Positions 1-9,376 of a stretch of DNA of 61,073 bases are shown one piece after another (the first letter of the stretch is position 1; the number at the start of each line of letters is the position of its first letter). The stretch is from positions 1 to 61,073 of the forward strand of contig NZ_VIUE01000035.1 in NCBI RefSeq assembly GCF_007828215.1, written 5' to 3'. The notes under the pieces were generated by a model. The model searched no databases. It was not told the DNA's origin and saw nothing but the letters and a program-made list of their open reading frames with translations. The position numbers and the translations under genes were made by a program. This DNA is from Pseudomonas sp. SJZ074. GTDB lineage: Bacteria; Pseudomonadota; Gammaproteobacteria; Pseudomonadales; Pseudomonadaceae.

Positions 1-3000
1 CACGCCCAGTTCAAGCAGTTGCCGGGCCAGGTGGTTGGCGCGGCGGTTGAGTTGGCGATAGCTCAACTGGCGGTCTTCGCAGACCAGGGCCACGGCGTCG
101 GGGTTGGCCTGCACCTGGGCTTCGAACAGTTGGTGGATCGGTTGCGCCGGGCCAAAATCGCGAGCGGTGTGGTTGAAGTCTTCGAGCAGCAACTGGCGTT
201 CGCCGACGGGCAGCACGTCGAGGCTGCTGGCGAGACGGTCAGGGGCCTGCTCCAGGGCGTCCACCAGCGCGGCCACGGCCTGGCCCAGGTAGGCGGCGAT
301 GCGTTGTGGATCGATGCCGGTGATGGATTGGGCGGTCACGGAGAAATCATCGGCTTCATCCGCCACGGCCACTTCAATCGGATAGTTGGTGCGGGCTTCG
401 TTGCTCAGGAAGCGCACACCGTCCCAGGCCAGGACCTGATCGGCATTGGCCAGCGAACCGCCGTCGGTTTGATGGCGGTAGTTGAGCAGCGTGGTGAACA
501 GCGGCAGGCCGGCGCCGACGCCACTGCAGCGTTGGGCCAGGGCCAGGGAGGCCTGTTCGTGGTTCAGCAGTTCGCTGAGGTCGCGGTAGGTTTCGTCCAC
601 CAGCGCGGCCACCCCGAACCCGGCCAGTCGGACCCGCACCGGCAAGGTATTGATGAACACCCCCAGCGCCCGGTCGGCACCCACCGAGCCTTGCAGGCGG
701 CCGGCGACCACGGTGCCGAACACCACGTCGTCGCGGTCGGTGCAGCGGGCGAGTACCTGGGCCCAGGCGATGTGGAACAACACGGCTGGCGTGACGCCGG
801 CCGTGCGCGATTGGGCGCGGATCCGCTGGCTCAGGACGGGATCGAGACGCACGCTGGTTTCGGCGACCTGGCTGCCGTCACCTTGGACATCCAGCACATC
901 GAACGGCGCGGTGGGTTCGTCGACAGTGCCCAGGCGCTGGCTGAAATAGGTTTCATGGGCCTGGGGCGGTGTCGCGAGGACCTGGGCGACGAATTCCCGG
1001 TAAGGCATCGGCGGCGGCAGGTTGTCGCCCTGGCTGTGCAACAGAGCCTGGACTTCTTCGAGGACGATGCCCAGGGACACATGGTCGCTGATCATGTGAT
1101 GGTCGAGCAGCGCCAGCAAGCAGCGTTCGGAGTGCGGGACCCGGGCGATACAGGCGCGCATCAGCGGCGCCTGCTGCAAGTCCAGACGCAGGTGCCGGGG
1201 ATCGCTCAGGCGTTCCAGTTGAGCGCGCGGGTCTTCATCGGCGGCCAGGGCGATGTGCTGCAGCGGCAGCGTGGCCCGGCGTTGCACCACCTGCACCGGC
1301 TGCGGCTGGCCGACCCAATGCACGGCGCTGCGCAGGATGTCGTGGCGGTCGATCACCTGCTGCAAGGCACCGACAAAGGCCTCGAGACGTGCGTGGTTGT
1401 CGAATTCGATCAGCGAGCGGACCAGGTACGCATCGCCTTCGTGTCCCAGCAGGTGATGGAACAGAATCCCTTGCTGCAACGGGGCCAGCGGGTAGATGTC
1501 CTGGATATTGGCGGCCCCGCCCGGAACGGCGGCGACGATGCGTTCGAGCTCGGCCTCGCTCAGTTCCACCAGCGGCAGCATGTCGGGTGTCAGCGCAGTG
1601 CAGCCATCCGGAATCCGGTTGGCCGGGGCGAGGAACGGTGTGTCCTGGCTGCGGCTCAGGGCCTGGGCCATTTCCCGCACGCTGGGGGCAGTGAACACCG
1701 TGCGTACGCTGGCACTCAAGCCGTGCTGGCGCAAGCGGTCGATCAGGCTCACGGCCAGCAGCGAATGCCCGCCGAGTTCGAAGAAACGGTCGTGACGGCC
1801 AACCTTGTCGAGGCCCAGCAAGTCCTGCCAGACGTTGGCAACGATCTGTTCGATCTCGCCCCATGGTGCCTCGTAGGCGCGGCTGGCGAACGCTTCCTGG
1901 CCCGGTGCGGGCAGGGCCCGGCGATCGAGTTTGCCGTTGGGGGTCAGCGGCAGTGCTTCAAGCTGGACGAAGGCGCTCGGCACCATGTACTCGGGCAGCG
2001 CCGCCAACAGTGCGGCACGCAATTGCTCCACCGGCACCGGCTCGCCACACAAGTAGGCGACCAGGCGCTTGCTGTCGGACTGCCCCGGTTTGCTTTCCTG
2101 GGCAACCACCACCGCTTCGCGGACACCGGCGCACCCGGCGAGGACGGCTTCGATCTCCCCCAGCTCCACGCGGAAACCGCGGATCTTCACCTGATCGTCG
2201 TTGCGTCCCAGGTACTGCAGTGTACCGTCGGCGCACCAGCGGCCAAGGTCGCCGGTCTTGTACAGGCGTGCGTCCGGGTCGGTGTTGAACGGGTCGGCGA
2301 TGAACCGCTCGGCGGTCAGTGCCTCGCGGTTGAGATAACCGCGAGCGACACCGACGCCGCCGATATGAATCTCCCCGGCGACCCCCATGGGGACCAGCTC
2401 GCCGAGCGCATCGAGCACGTGCAGTTGGGTGTTGCGCAGCGGTTTGCCGATGGAGCGGAAATCGTCGTGGTCGCTTTCCATACGGCGGATCGAGGCGTTG
2501 ACCGTGGCTTCGGTCGGACCATAAGCGTTGAACAGCGCCGGGCGATGGCCGGCGCGGGCGAACCACAGGCTCACGGCCTGCTTGCCCACTGCTTCGCCAC
2601 CGATCATGAACTGACGCAGGCAAGCGGGCAGGGTGACATGGGCGTCCCGGGCGACCTGTTGCCAGAACACGGTCGGCAGGTTGGCGACGCTGATTGCGTA
2701 CTGCTCACAGAGCGCGGCGAAGGCTGCGGTGCCGGCGATCCAGGCATCGCTGCGCAGCACCAGGGTGGCGCCGGACAGCAAGGCACCAAAGATCTCTTCC
2801 ACCGACATGTCGAAGGTCATGGTGGCGAATTGCAGGATGCGATCCTGGGGATTGAGGCCGTAGCGTTCCTGCAGGGCACCGATCTGGTTGCACACCGAGC
2901 GGTGTTCGAGCATTACGCCTTTCGGCTTGCCGGTGGAGCCGGAGGTGTACATGACGTAGGCCAGGTGCCGGGAGGTCAGGCCTTCGACCCTTGGATTGCT

Positions 3001-6000
3001 GTCATCGCCATCAGTCGAGTCGTCCAGCAACAGCTGCGGCATGTGCAGCGCCGGCAGTTGTTCGGCCATGGTTTCGATCAGGTAGCCCTGGGTGAGCAGG
3101 ACCCGCGGGGTGCTGTCGTCGAGCATGTGCTGCAAGCGATCCTGCGGATAGTTCGGGTCCAGCGGCACGTAGGCGCCGCCGGCCTTGAGAATGGCCAGGA
3201 TGCCGACGATCATTTCCGGGCTGCGTTCCACCAGCAAGGCGACCCGTTCATCCGGGCGCAGGCCCGCGGCGATCAGGCGATGGGCGATGCGGTTGGCGCG
3301 GGTGTTGAGTTCGGCATAGCTGAGGCTGACCCCTTCGGCCTGTACGGCGATGGCTTGGGGACGCTTCTGTACGTGTTGTTCGAACCATTCCTGCAGCAGC
3401 ATGCCTTCGGCAAACGGCGCATGGGTCTGGTTGAAACCGCCGAGCAGTTGCCGGCGTTGTTGGTTATCCAGCAACGGCAGGGTCGCTACCGGCTGCGTGG
3501 CGTCGTCGAGCATCCCATCGAGCAGGTGCAGCAGGTGCCGGCCCCAGCGGGCGATGGTGGCTTCGTCGAACAGATCGGTGGCGTACTCGAACTGGCCGCT
3601 GATGATTTCGCCGTCATCGTTGAGGGACAGACTCACGTCGAACTGGGTGGTGCCGGTGGGCTGGGCCAGTGGGCTCAGGCTCAAGCCTGGCAATTCCAGG
3701 GCCTGGTCCTGTGGCGTGTTGCCGAGCACCAGCATGGCCTGGAACAGCGGGCTGTGGCCGAGGCTGCGCTCCGGTTGCAGGGCTTCGACCACTTGTTCGA
3801 ACGGCAGGTCCTGATGGCCGTAGGCGTCGAGGGTGGTGGCCTTGATGCGTTCGAGCAGTTGTTCCACAGGGCTATCGGCCTGCACGTCGATGCGCAGGGC
3901 CAGGGTGTTGACGAAGAAGCCGATCAACGCTTCGGTTTCACGGCGTGGACGGTTGGCGACGGGCGTGCCGACCACGACTTCCGCCTGATTGCTCAGGCGC
4001 GACAGCAGGATCGACCAGGCCCCCAGCAGGGTCATGAACGGGGTCAGGCCGCGCTGCTGGCTGAAACGCCGCAGGCGCGCGCTCAACGGAGCGGGCAGTT
4101 GCAGCGCCAGTGCGGCGCCCTGGTAGCTTTGCACCTGGGGCCGTGGATGGTCGGACGGCAATTCCAGCAGCGCCGGAGCGCCGGTGAGGTGTTCCTTCCA
4201 GAATTGCGTCTGGGCTTGCAGGCGCTCGCCTTGCAGGTGCTGCTGTTGCCAGGCGGCGTAGTCGGCGTATTGCAAGGCCAGGGGCGGCAGCGGATCTTCG
4301 CGGTCCTGGCTGAACGCGGCGTACAGCGCATTGAATTCACCGATCAACACCGCCACCGACCAGCCGTCGGAGACGATGTGGTGCTGGGTCACCAGCAGGA
4401 TGTGCTCGTCATCGGCCAGGCGCAGCAGGCGTCCGCGAATCAGCGGGCCGGCGCTCAGGTCGAAAGCCGCGCGGGCTTCTTCCTGGGACAGCTGTTCGAC
4501 GGCCTGTTGCCGGGCCTCGGCGTCCAGGGTTTGCAGGTCATGCTCGACGAGGGCGAAGCCGATGTCGGCCGAGGCGAAACGTTGGCGCACTTCGCCGTCC
4601 TGGCGCTCGAAGGTGGTGCGCAGGCTTTCGTGGCGGGCGACGATGCGGTCCAGGGCCCGTTGCAAGGCGTCCCGGTCCAGGCTGCCGCGCAGGTGCAGGG
4701 CGGCGGGCATGTGGTAGGCGACGCTGGCGGCATGGTCCAGTTGATCGAGGAACCACAAGCGCTGCTGGGCCAGGGACAGCGGCAGCGGCTGCTCGCGGGA
4801 GACCACGGCAATCGCCTGGAGCCGGGACTGGCCGGCCTGTTCGACGTGTCGGGCCAGTTCGCTCAGGGAGGTCTGGGCGAACAGGGTGCGCAGGTCGATC
4901 TCGGCACCGAGGTCCTGGTGCAGGCGGGCTTGCAATTGCACGGTGAGCAGGGAATGGCCGCCCAGTTCGAGGAAACCGTCGTGACGGCCGACCTGATCCA
5001 GGTGCAGCAGGTTTTTCCAGATCTCGGCGATGGCGACTTCGGTGTCACCTTGCGGTGCCTCGTAGACCTTGCTGGCGAGGGCGTCCTGACCGGGCTCGGG
5101 CAGGGCGCGGCGGTCGAGCTTGCCGTTGGCGGTCAGGGGCAGGGCGTCCAGGTGTACGAAGGCGCTGGGTACCATGTATTCGGGAAGGTGTTTGAGCAGG
5201 GCGCTGCGCAGCTGTTCGGCAGGCACCGGTTCACCGCAGACATAGGCCACCAGGCGCTTGCTCTCGGGTTGGCCGGGGATGTCTTCCCGGGCGATGACCA
5301 CCACTTCGCGGACGCCGGGGCACAGGGCAAGGGCCGCTTCGACTTCGCCGATCTCGATGCGCAAACCGCGGATCTTCACCTGGAAGTCATTGCGGCCCAG
5401 GTACTCCAGCGCGCCGTTGGCGAGCCAGCGACCGAGGTCACCGGTCTTGTACAGGCGCGCGTTCGGGGCATCGCTGAACGGGTCGGCGATAAAGCTTTTG
5501 GCGCTGAGTTGCGGCAGGTTGAGGTAACCGCGCGCCACGCCGATGCCGCCGATATGGATTTCTCCGGCGATACCCAACGGTTGCGGTTTGCCACGGGCGT
5601 CGAGCACGTGCATCTGGATGTTGGCAATCGGCTTGCCGATGGGCACGCTTTCGCCGGGATCGCTGGGGCGGCAGTGCCAGGCGGTTACGTCGATGGCCGC
5701 TTCGGTCGGACCGTACAGGTTATGCAGTTCAACGCCTGCCAGTTGCCGTTCGAAACGCCGCTGCAGGGCACGGGGCAGGGCTTCGCCACTGCACAGCACC
5801 CGACGCAGTTCGGGGAAGTCGCGGTTGTCGGGGTGCTCCAGGAACAGGTCGAGCATCGACGGCACGAAGTGCAGCATGGTGATGCTCGCCTCGCGCATCA
5901 CCTGGGCCAGGTAAGCCGGTTCCTGATGACCGCCGGGACGGGCCATGACCAGCTCGGCACCGGCCAGCAAGGGCAGGAAGAATTCCCAGACCGACACGTC

Positions 6001-8010
6001 GAAACCGAACGGGGTCTTTTGCAGGATCCGGTCGCTGGCGTCGACGCCATACTCGTCCCGGGCCCACAGCAAGCGATTGACCACGCCCAGGTGTTCGTTC
6101 ATCACCCCTTTCGGGGTACCGGTGGAGCCCGAGGTATAGAGCACGTAGGCCAGGTGCCGCGGCGTCAGGCCAAGCGCCTGGGAATCCGGATTGTGTGTGG
6201 GAAGGGCGCTCAGGGCGTCCTCGTCATCGAGCGCCAGCGCCGGGATATTCAATGGCGGCAACTGGTTCAGCAAGGCGTGGCTGCTCAGTACAGCACGGGG
6301 GGCACTGTCTTCGAGCATATAGGCCTGGCGCGCACTCGGCAGGTCCGGGTCGATGGGCACATAGGCGCCGCCGGCCTTGAGCACGGCCAGCAGGGCGACG
6401 ACCATTTCCGGGCTGCGCTTGAGGCACACGGCCACTCTGGCATCCGGCTTCACGCCGAGTTCGATCAGGCGATGGGCGAGCTGGTTGGCCTGGCGGTTGA
6501 GTTGTTCATAGCTGAGCAATGGTCCGCTGTCGCCGCGCACGGCGCAGTGATGAGGGCGTTGCTCGACCTGCTGTTCGAACAGGGTGTGGATCAACACATC
6601 CCGCGGATATTCGCGGGCGGTGGCATTGAACTCGACTTGCAGGCGCTGGCGTTCGGCCGCGCTCATCAGCGGATAGTCGCCCACCGGCGTGTCATGCTGC
6701 TCAAGCACCGCTTCGAGCATCGAGACGATGCGCTGTTGCAGCAGCCGGGCTTCTTCCACGCTGTAGTAGGCGGTGTTGAAGTTGAAATCCAGATGCACGT
6801 CTTCGAACGGGTGATAGTCACGCACGAAGATTGCCATGGGCGTCTGTTCGTAGCCGTTGTCCATGGTGATGACGGTGGAGGAGGTGCCGCCGAACTGGTC
6901 GTCACCGTCCAGGCTTTCGAATGACAGCGAAACGTCGAACAGCTGCCGACGCCCGGTTTGCGCGAGGCGCAGGATGCGGTTGAGCTCGGCAATCGGGAAG
7001 CGCTGGTGGCGGTAGCAGCGGCGCAGCTGGCCGCCGGCGGCGTGCATCAGGTCCAGCAGCGAGGCGTCGAGGTCGACGGGCAAGCGAATCGGGCTCACCG
7101 AGGAAAACATCCCCGCGGTTTCCTTGGTGCGAGCGTTGGTGCGGTTGTGCACGGGCATGCCGATGACCATCTCATCGACGCCCACGGTACGGCAGAAATA
7201 GGTGGCGACCACGCTGATCAGCACGTGGGCCACCGACAGGCTGCGCTCGCTGGCGAACTCCGTCAGGGCGTTGTACAGCGCCCGCGGCAGCATCGCCTGG
7301 ACTTGCGCGCTGGGGGCCAGTTCATTGGCCTGGCCGGTCTTGAAGTCGGCCCGGCGTTGCAGCAGCGACGGCGGCAACTGCGCGTAGGTTTCCTGCCAGA
7401 ACTCGCGGTCGCGCTCGTAGCGTGATGATTGCAGATAGGCGCGGTCGTCCTCCAGGAACGACAGGTAGGAATGTCCTTGGGCGACTTCGTCGTTGCCGGC
7501 CAGCAAACCATTGTATGCCGCACCCACGGCATGGCCGATCAGCGCCACGCCGATACCGTCGGTGACCAGGTGGTGGTAACGGTTGAGCCAGTAGTGACGG
7601 TTCGGGCCACAACGCACCATGCGCGCTTCCCAGAGTTGGCCGGTCAGTTCCGGGAACGGCTGGCGGAAGGCGTTGCGCAGGTATTCCATCGCCAGGCCGG
7701 CATCGGCTTCGGCCTCGGTGAACTCCACCACCTCCAGCTTGACCTTGACCTTGGGCAAGACCCGCTGGCGGCCGATGCCGCCTTCATGGCTGAAGCTCAG
7801 CCGCAGGGCGTCGTGGTTGTTGGCGACCAGCTCGATGGCTTTCTCGAACAGCGGAATGTCGATTTCACCCTTGATCTCCAGAGACATGCCGATGTTGTAG
7901 TAGGGCAGGTCCGGGTGCGCGATCTGGTCGAGCCAGATGCCCTGCTGGACGGAGGCCAATTCGTGGGTGGCGCAGTCTTGCGTGGGCAGCATTTCGGTCG
8001 ACGAATCCAT
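1..8010 (-). CDS. Mycin-type (syringomycin-family) nonribosomal peptide synthetase, N-terminal part, runs off left edge
   Basis: First 2,670 codons of a synthetase reading leftwards out of the window. The start is ATG at 8010-8008 behind a modest AGGTG. Domains in order: a starter C domain (residues about 1-430, HHLVTDG at 146) that probably N-acylates the first residue; A1 (YTSGSTG at 625); T1 (Ser1020); an ordinary LCL C domain (HHIVSDG at 1210); A2 (YTSGSTG at 1688); T2 (Ser2083); C3 with the dual epimerisation/condensation signature HHLLGHEGD and catalytic HHMISDH at 2304; then the start of A3. Aligned by eye to GrsA, the A1 code reads DVWHLSLID, the standard Ser code. A2 reads DMENMGAVN, close to Orn codes (DMENLGLIN). 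Ser then D-Orn is the start I recall for cormycin and thanamycin; the dual domain after module 2 agrees with D at position 2. A SyrE-type assignment is further supported by the nearby syrB1/B2/C/P/D homologues. Later modules and any thioesterase lie outside. Confidence 0.93.
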   Translation of the reverse strand, partial: MDSSTEMLPTQDCATHELASVQQGIWLDQIAHPDLPYYNIGMSLEIKGEIDIPLFEKAIELVANNHDALRLSFSHEGGIGRQRVLPKVKVKLEVVEFTEAEADAGLAMEYLRNAFRQPFPELTGQLWEARMVRCGPNRHYWLNRYHHLVTDGIGVALIGHAVGAAYNGLLAGNDEVAQGHSYLSFLEDDRAYLQSSRYERDREFWQETYAQLPPSLLQRRADFKTGQANELAPSAQVQAMLPRALYNALTEFASERSLSVAHVLISVVATYFCRTVGVDEMVIGMPVHNRTNARTKETAGMFSSVSPIRLPVDLDASLLDLMHAAGGQLRRCYRHQRFPIAELNRILRLAQTGRRQLFDVSLSFESLDGDDQFGGTSSTVITMDNGYEQTPMAIFVRDYHPFEDVHLDFNFNTAYYSVEEARLLQQRIVSMLEAVLEQHDTPVGDYPLMSAAERQRLQVEFNATAREYPRDVLIHTLFEQQVEQRPHHCAVRGDSGPLLSYEQLNRQANQLAHRLIELGVKPDARVAVCLKRSPEMVVALLAVLKAGGAYVPIDPDLPSARQAYMLEDSAPRAVLSSHALLNQLPPLNIPALALDDEDALSALPTHNPDSQALGLTPRHLAYVLYTSGSTGTPKGVMNEHLGVVNRLLWARDEYGVDASDRILQKTPFGFDVSVWEFFLPLLAGAELVMARPGGHQEPAYLAQVMREASITMLHFVPSMLDLFLEHPDNRDFPELRRVLCSGEALPRALQRRFERQLAGVELHNLYGPTEAAIDVTAWHCRPSDPGESVPIGKPIANIQMHVLDARGKPQPLGIAGEIHIGGIGVARGYLNLPQLSAKSFIADPFSDAPNARLYKTGDLGRWLANGALEYLGRNDFQVKIRGLRIEIGEVEAALALCPGVREVVVIAREDIPGQPESKRLVAYVCGEPVPAEQLRSALLKHLPEYMVPSAFVHLDALPLTANGKLDRRALPEPGQDALASKVYEAPQGDTEVAIAEIWKNLLHLDQVGRHDGFLELGGHSLLTVQLQARLHQDLGAEIDLRTLFAQTSLSELARHVEQAGQSRLQAIAVVSREQPLPLSLAQQRLWFLDQLDHAASVAYHMPAALHLRGSLDRDALQRALDRIVARHESLRTTFERQDGEVRQRFASADIGFALVEHDLQTLDAEARQQAVEQLSQEEARAAFDLSAGPLIRGRLLRLADDEHILLVTQHHIVSDGWSVAVLIGEFNALYAAFSQDREDPLPPLALQYADYAAWQQQHLQGERLQAQTQFWKEHLTGAPALLELPSDHPRPQVQSYQGAALALQLPAPLSARLRRFSQQRGLTPFMTLLGAWSILLSRLSNQAEVVVGTPVANRPRRETEALIGFFVNTLALRIDVQADSPVEQLLERIKATTLDAYGHQDLPFEQVVEALQPERSLGHSPLFQAMLVLGNTPQDQALELPGLSLSPLAQPTGTTQFDVSLSLNDDGEIISGQFEYATDLFDEATIARWGRHLLHLLDGMLDDATQPVATLPLLDNQQRRQLLGGFNQTHAPFAEGMLLQEWFEQHVQKRPQAIAVQAEGVSLSYAELNTRANRIAHRLIAAGLRPDERVALLVERSPEMIVGILAILKAGGAYVPLDPNYPQDRLQHMLDDSTPRVLLTQGYLIETMAEQLPALHMPQLLLDDSTDGDDSNPRVEGLTSRHLAYVMYTSGSTGKPKGVMLEHRSVCNQIGALQERYGLNPQDRILQFATMTFDMSVEEIFGALLSGATLVLRSDAWIAGTAAFAALCEQYAISVANLPTVFWQQVARDAHVTLPACLRQFMIGGEAVGKQAVSLWFARAGHRPALFNAYGPTEATVNASIRRMESDHDDFRSIGKPLRNTQLHVLDALGELVPMGVAGEIHIGGVGVARGYLNREALTAERFIADPFNTDPDARLYKTGDLGRWCADGTLQYLGRNDDQVKIRGFRVELGEIEAVLAGCAGVREAVVVAQESKPGQSDSKRLVAYLCGEPVPVEQLRAALLAALPEYMVPSAFVQLEALPLTPNGKLDRRALPAPGQEAFASRAYEAPWGEIEQIVANVWQDLLGLDKVGRHDRFFELGGHSLLAVSLIDRLRQHGLSASVRTVFTAPSVREMAQALSRSQDTPFLAPANRIPDGCTALTPDMLPLVELSEAELERIVAAVPGGAANIQDIYPLAPLQQGILFHHLLGHEGDAYLVRSLIEFDNHARLEAFVGALQQVIDRHDILRSAVHWVGQPQPVQVVQRRATLPLQHIALAADEDPRAQLERLSDPRHLRLDLQQAPLMRACIARVPHSERCLLALLDHHMISDHVSLGIVLEEVQALLHSQGDNLPPPMPYREFVAQVLATPPQAHETYFSQRLGTVDEPTAPFDVLDVQGDGSQVAETSVRLDPVLSQRIRAQSRTAGVTPAVLFHIAWAQVLARCTDRDDVVFGTVVAGRLQGSVGADRALGVFINTLPVRVRLAGFGVAALVDETYRDLSELLNHEQASLALAQRCSGVGAGLPLFTTLLNYRHQTDGGSLANADQVLAWDGVRFLSNEARTNYPIEVAVADEADDFSVTAQSITGIDPQRIAAYLGQAVAALVDALEQAPDRLASSLDVLPVGERQLLLEDFNHTARDFGPAQPIHQLFEAQVQANPDAVALVCEDRQLSYRQLNRRANHLARQLLELGV

Positions 8011-8262
8011 TTCGGAGCACCTGCAGGCAGAATCAATTGAGGTTTGTCTCCGTTCGAATGGCGGTGCATGAAGGCCTGGGCGACTGCCAATCGGCGGATG
8101 CAAATGGTCGTGTATAGGGACATCGGGGCCGTAGGCAGGCGCCTGATGCGAGGGGGCGTTGGGGGCTGTGGTGCGGCTGTCGATGGGCCGTCCTGCCGTG
8201 CGGTCACGCCTGATGTCCCTTCACAAGGTGGGAAAAAATTAGAGGATCCGTTTCCCGATGTC

Positions 8263-8282
8263 TGTCATGGGAAGCAGGGACA
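8263..8282. promoter_or_regulatory. syr-syp-like box and candidate promoter upstream of the JmjC-like gene
   Basis: The 20-bp element reads TGTCATG-N6-AGGGACA. It matches 11 of 14 defined positions of the P. syringae syr-syp box (TGtCccg-N6-cggGaCA), including all the invariant ones, and lies 89 bp before the ATG at 8372. Downstream, TTGGGC (8310-8315) and TTATAC (8333-8338) are separated by 17 bp and could be the -35 and -10. The rest of this 361-bp divergent region (8011-8371) has no gene that I can see. A weaker TGTCCC/GGGA pair at 8214-8233 might serve the leftward synthetase. Binding is inferred from consensus only. Confidence 0.55.
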
Positions 8283-8371
8283 ACGACGGGAAACGCGGCT
8301 TTGCGGCGCTTGGGCGTGGTCGCGCGAGTCTGTTATACCAACGACCCTGAGTGAGTTTGCGAGGGTTGAAC

Positions 8372-9376
8372 ATGCCACTGACCGCCGAATCGGAACGTCC
8401 GGTTTCCAAGTTCTGGAGCCTGTCCCGTTTTCCCAACCACCCGCAGGCAGGGGCGGTCGAAGTGATCGATGCGCTGGCGATTTCCAAAGAGGATTTCACC
8501 CGCCGCTACGTCAATCGCAACCGGCCTTGCCTGATCAAGAATGCCGTGCGGCACTGGCCGGCCTTCCACAAGTGGAATCGCCTGGACTACCTCAAGGCTC
8601 ACTCCCACAACAGTAACGTGGTGGTCCGCTCGCAGATCGTCTCGGAGGTCATCGGCTGGTCCAATCCCAAGGTCAAGGCGGAGCTGACCGAGTATGCGAA
8701 CACGGTCTACCGGGACATGCCGTTCCATGAGTTTCTCGACAGCCTGGGGGAGGGCGACTCGCCGCTAGTGGCCGACAGTTGCCGTTTCTCCGAAGGTTCG
8801 GCCATCGAGCGGTTGAAGGAGGACGTCGGTGGCCTGCCGTTCATGCCTCAGTTAGGCAAGACCCGGGCCTATCCTCCCCATCGCAGTTTCCTGTATCGCA
8901 ACTCCTACACCGATTGGCACTTCCATGTCACCGACGAGACGTTCATGGCCCAGGTGGTGGGGGCCAAGGAGGTCCTGCTGCTGCCGCCGGACGAGAAGAG
9001 TTGGCGGGCGTTGCGACCGGTGATCGAAGAAGCGGGCTACCTGTACGACATCGATACCGGGCGTTTCCCCGGAACGCTGGACCTGCGTGCCCTGCGCACG
9101 GTGGTGGAGCCGGGGGATGCGTTGTACATCCCGGTCTACTGGTGGCATGCGGTCCAGTCGATGGACGATGCATTCGGCGCCACGGTCGCGGCCACGTTCC
9201 CGACGCCTCTGCATGTCAGCGGCAACATCAGCTCGCCCATCGCCAGACGGGTGTTGCGCACCTATCTGTTTTCCCGCTATGCGCCGCTAGTGCTCGGCGC
9301 GGTGGCGTATTCCATGGTCTATCGACTGATGAGCAAGCTGGTCGATGTGGCCACGTCCCGCGATGTGCGCACATGA
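8372..9376 (+). CDS. JmjC / cupin-8 family putative Fe(II)/2-oxoglutarate oxygenase
   Basis: A 334-residue protein starting at ATG 8372, with GAGGG six bases upstream; an upstream in-frame GTG at 8351 is less likely. The fold signature is the cupin-8/JmjC core: WHFHVTDE (183-189), then a strand resembling AQVVGAKEVLLLPP, and a distal YIPVYWWHAV with His259. Members of this family (FIH-like, tRNA or ribosomal hydroxylases, small-molecule oxygenases) normally use HxD/E...H to bind iron. Here the aligned pair reads His183-x-His185, so the metal site may be atypical. A hydrophobic stretch near residues 300-320 could associate with the membrane. It overlaps the following MFS gene by ATGA, so the two are almost certainly co-translated. 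A role in tailoring the mycin or peptin is inferred from context and the upstream regulatory box; the substrate is unknown. Confidence 0.85.
   Translation: MPLTAESERPVSKFWSLSRFPNHPQAGAVEVIDALAISKEDFTRRYVNRNRPCLIKNAVRHWPAFHKWNRLDYLKAHSHNSNVVVRSQIVSEVIGWSNPKVKAELTEYANTVYRDMPFHEFLDSLGEGDSPLVADSCRFSEGSAIERLKEDVGGLPFMPQLGKTRAYPPHRSFLYRNSYTDWHFHVTDETFMAQVVGAKEVLLLPPDEKSWRALRPVIEEAGYLYDIDTGRFPGTLDLRALRTVVEPGDALYIPVYWWHAVQSMDDAFGATVAATFPTPLHVSGNISSPIARRVLRTYLFSRYAPLVLGAVAYSMVYRLMSKLVDVATSRDVRT

Noticed and set aside
19..6924. A 2,301-residue open frame on the plus strand opposite the mycin synthetase
   Set aside because: The composition is His/Gln/Arg-rich with no domain signal. It is the antisense shadow of a high-GC synthetase whose codon use avoids antisense stops.
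8779..9372. N-terminal extension of the MFS gene back to 8779
   Set aside because: The extension overlaps the JmjC-like gene in another frame, is not protein-like, and ATG 9373 gives a normal MFS N-terminus with ATGA coupling.
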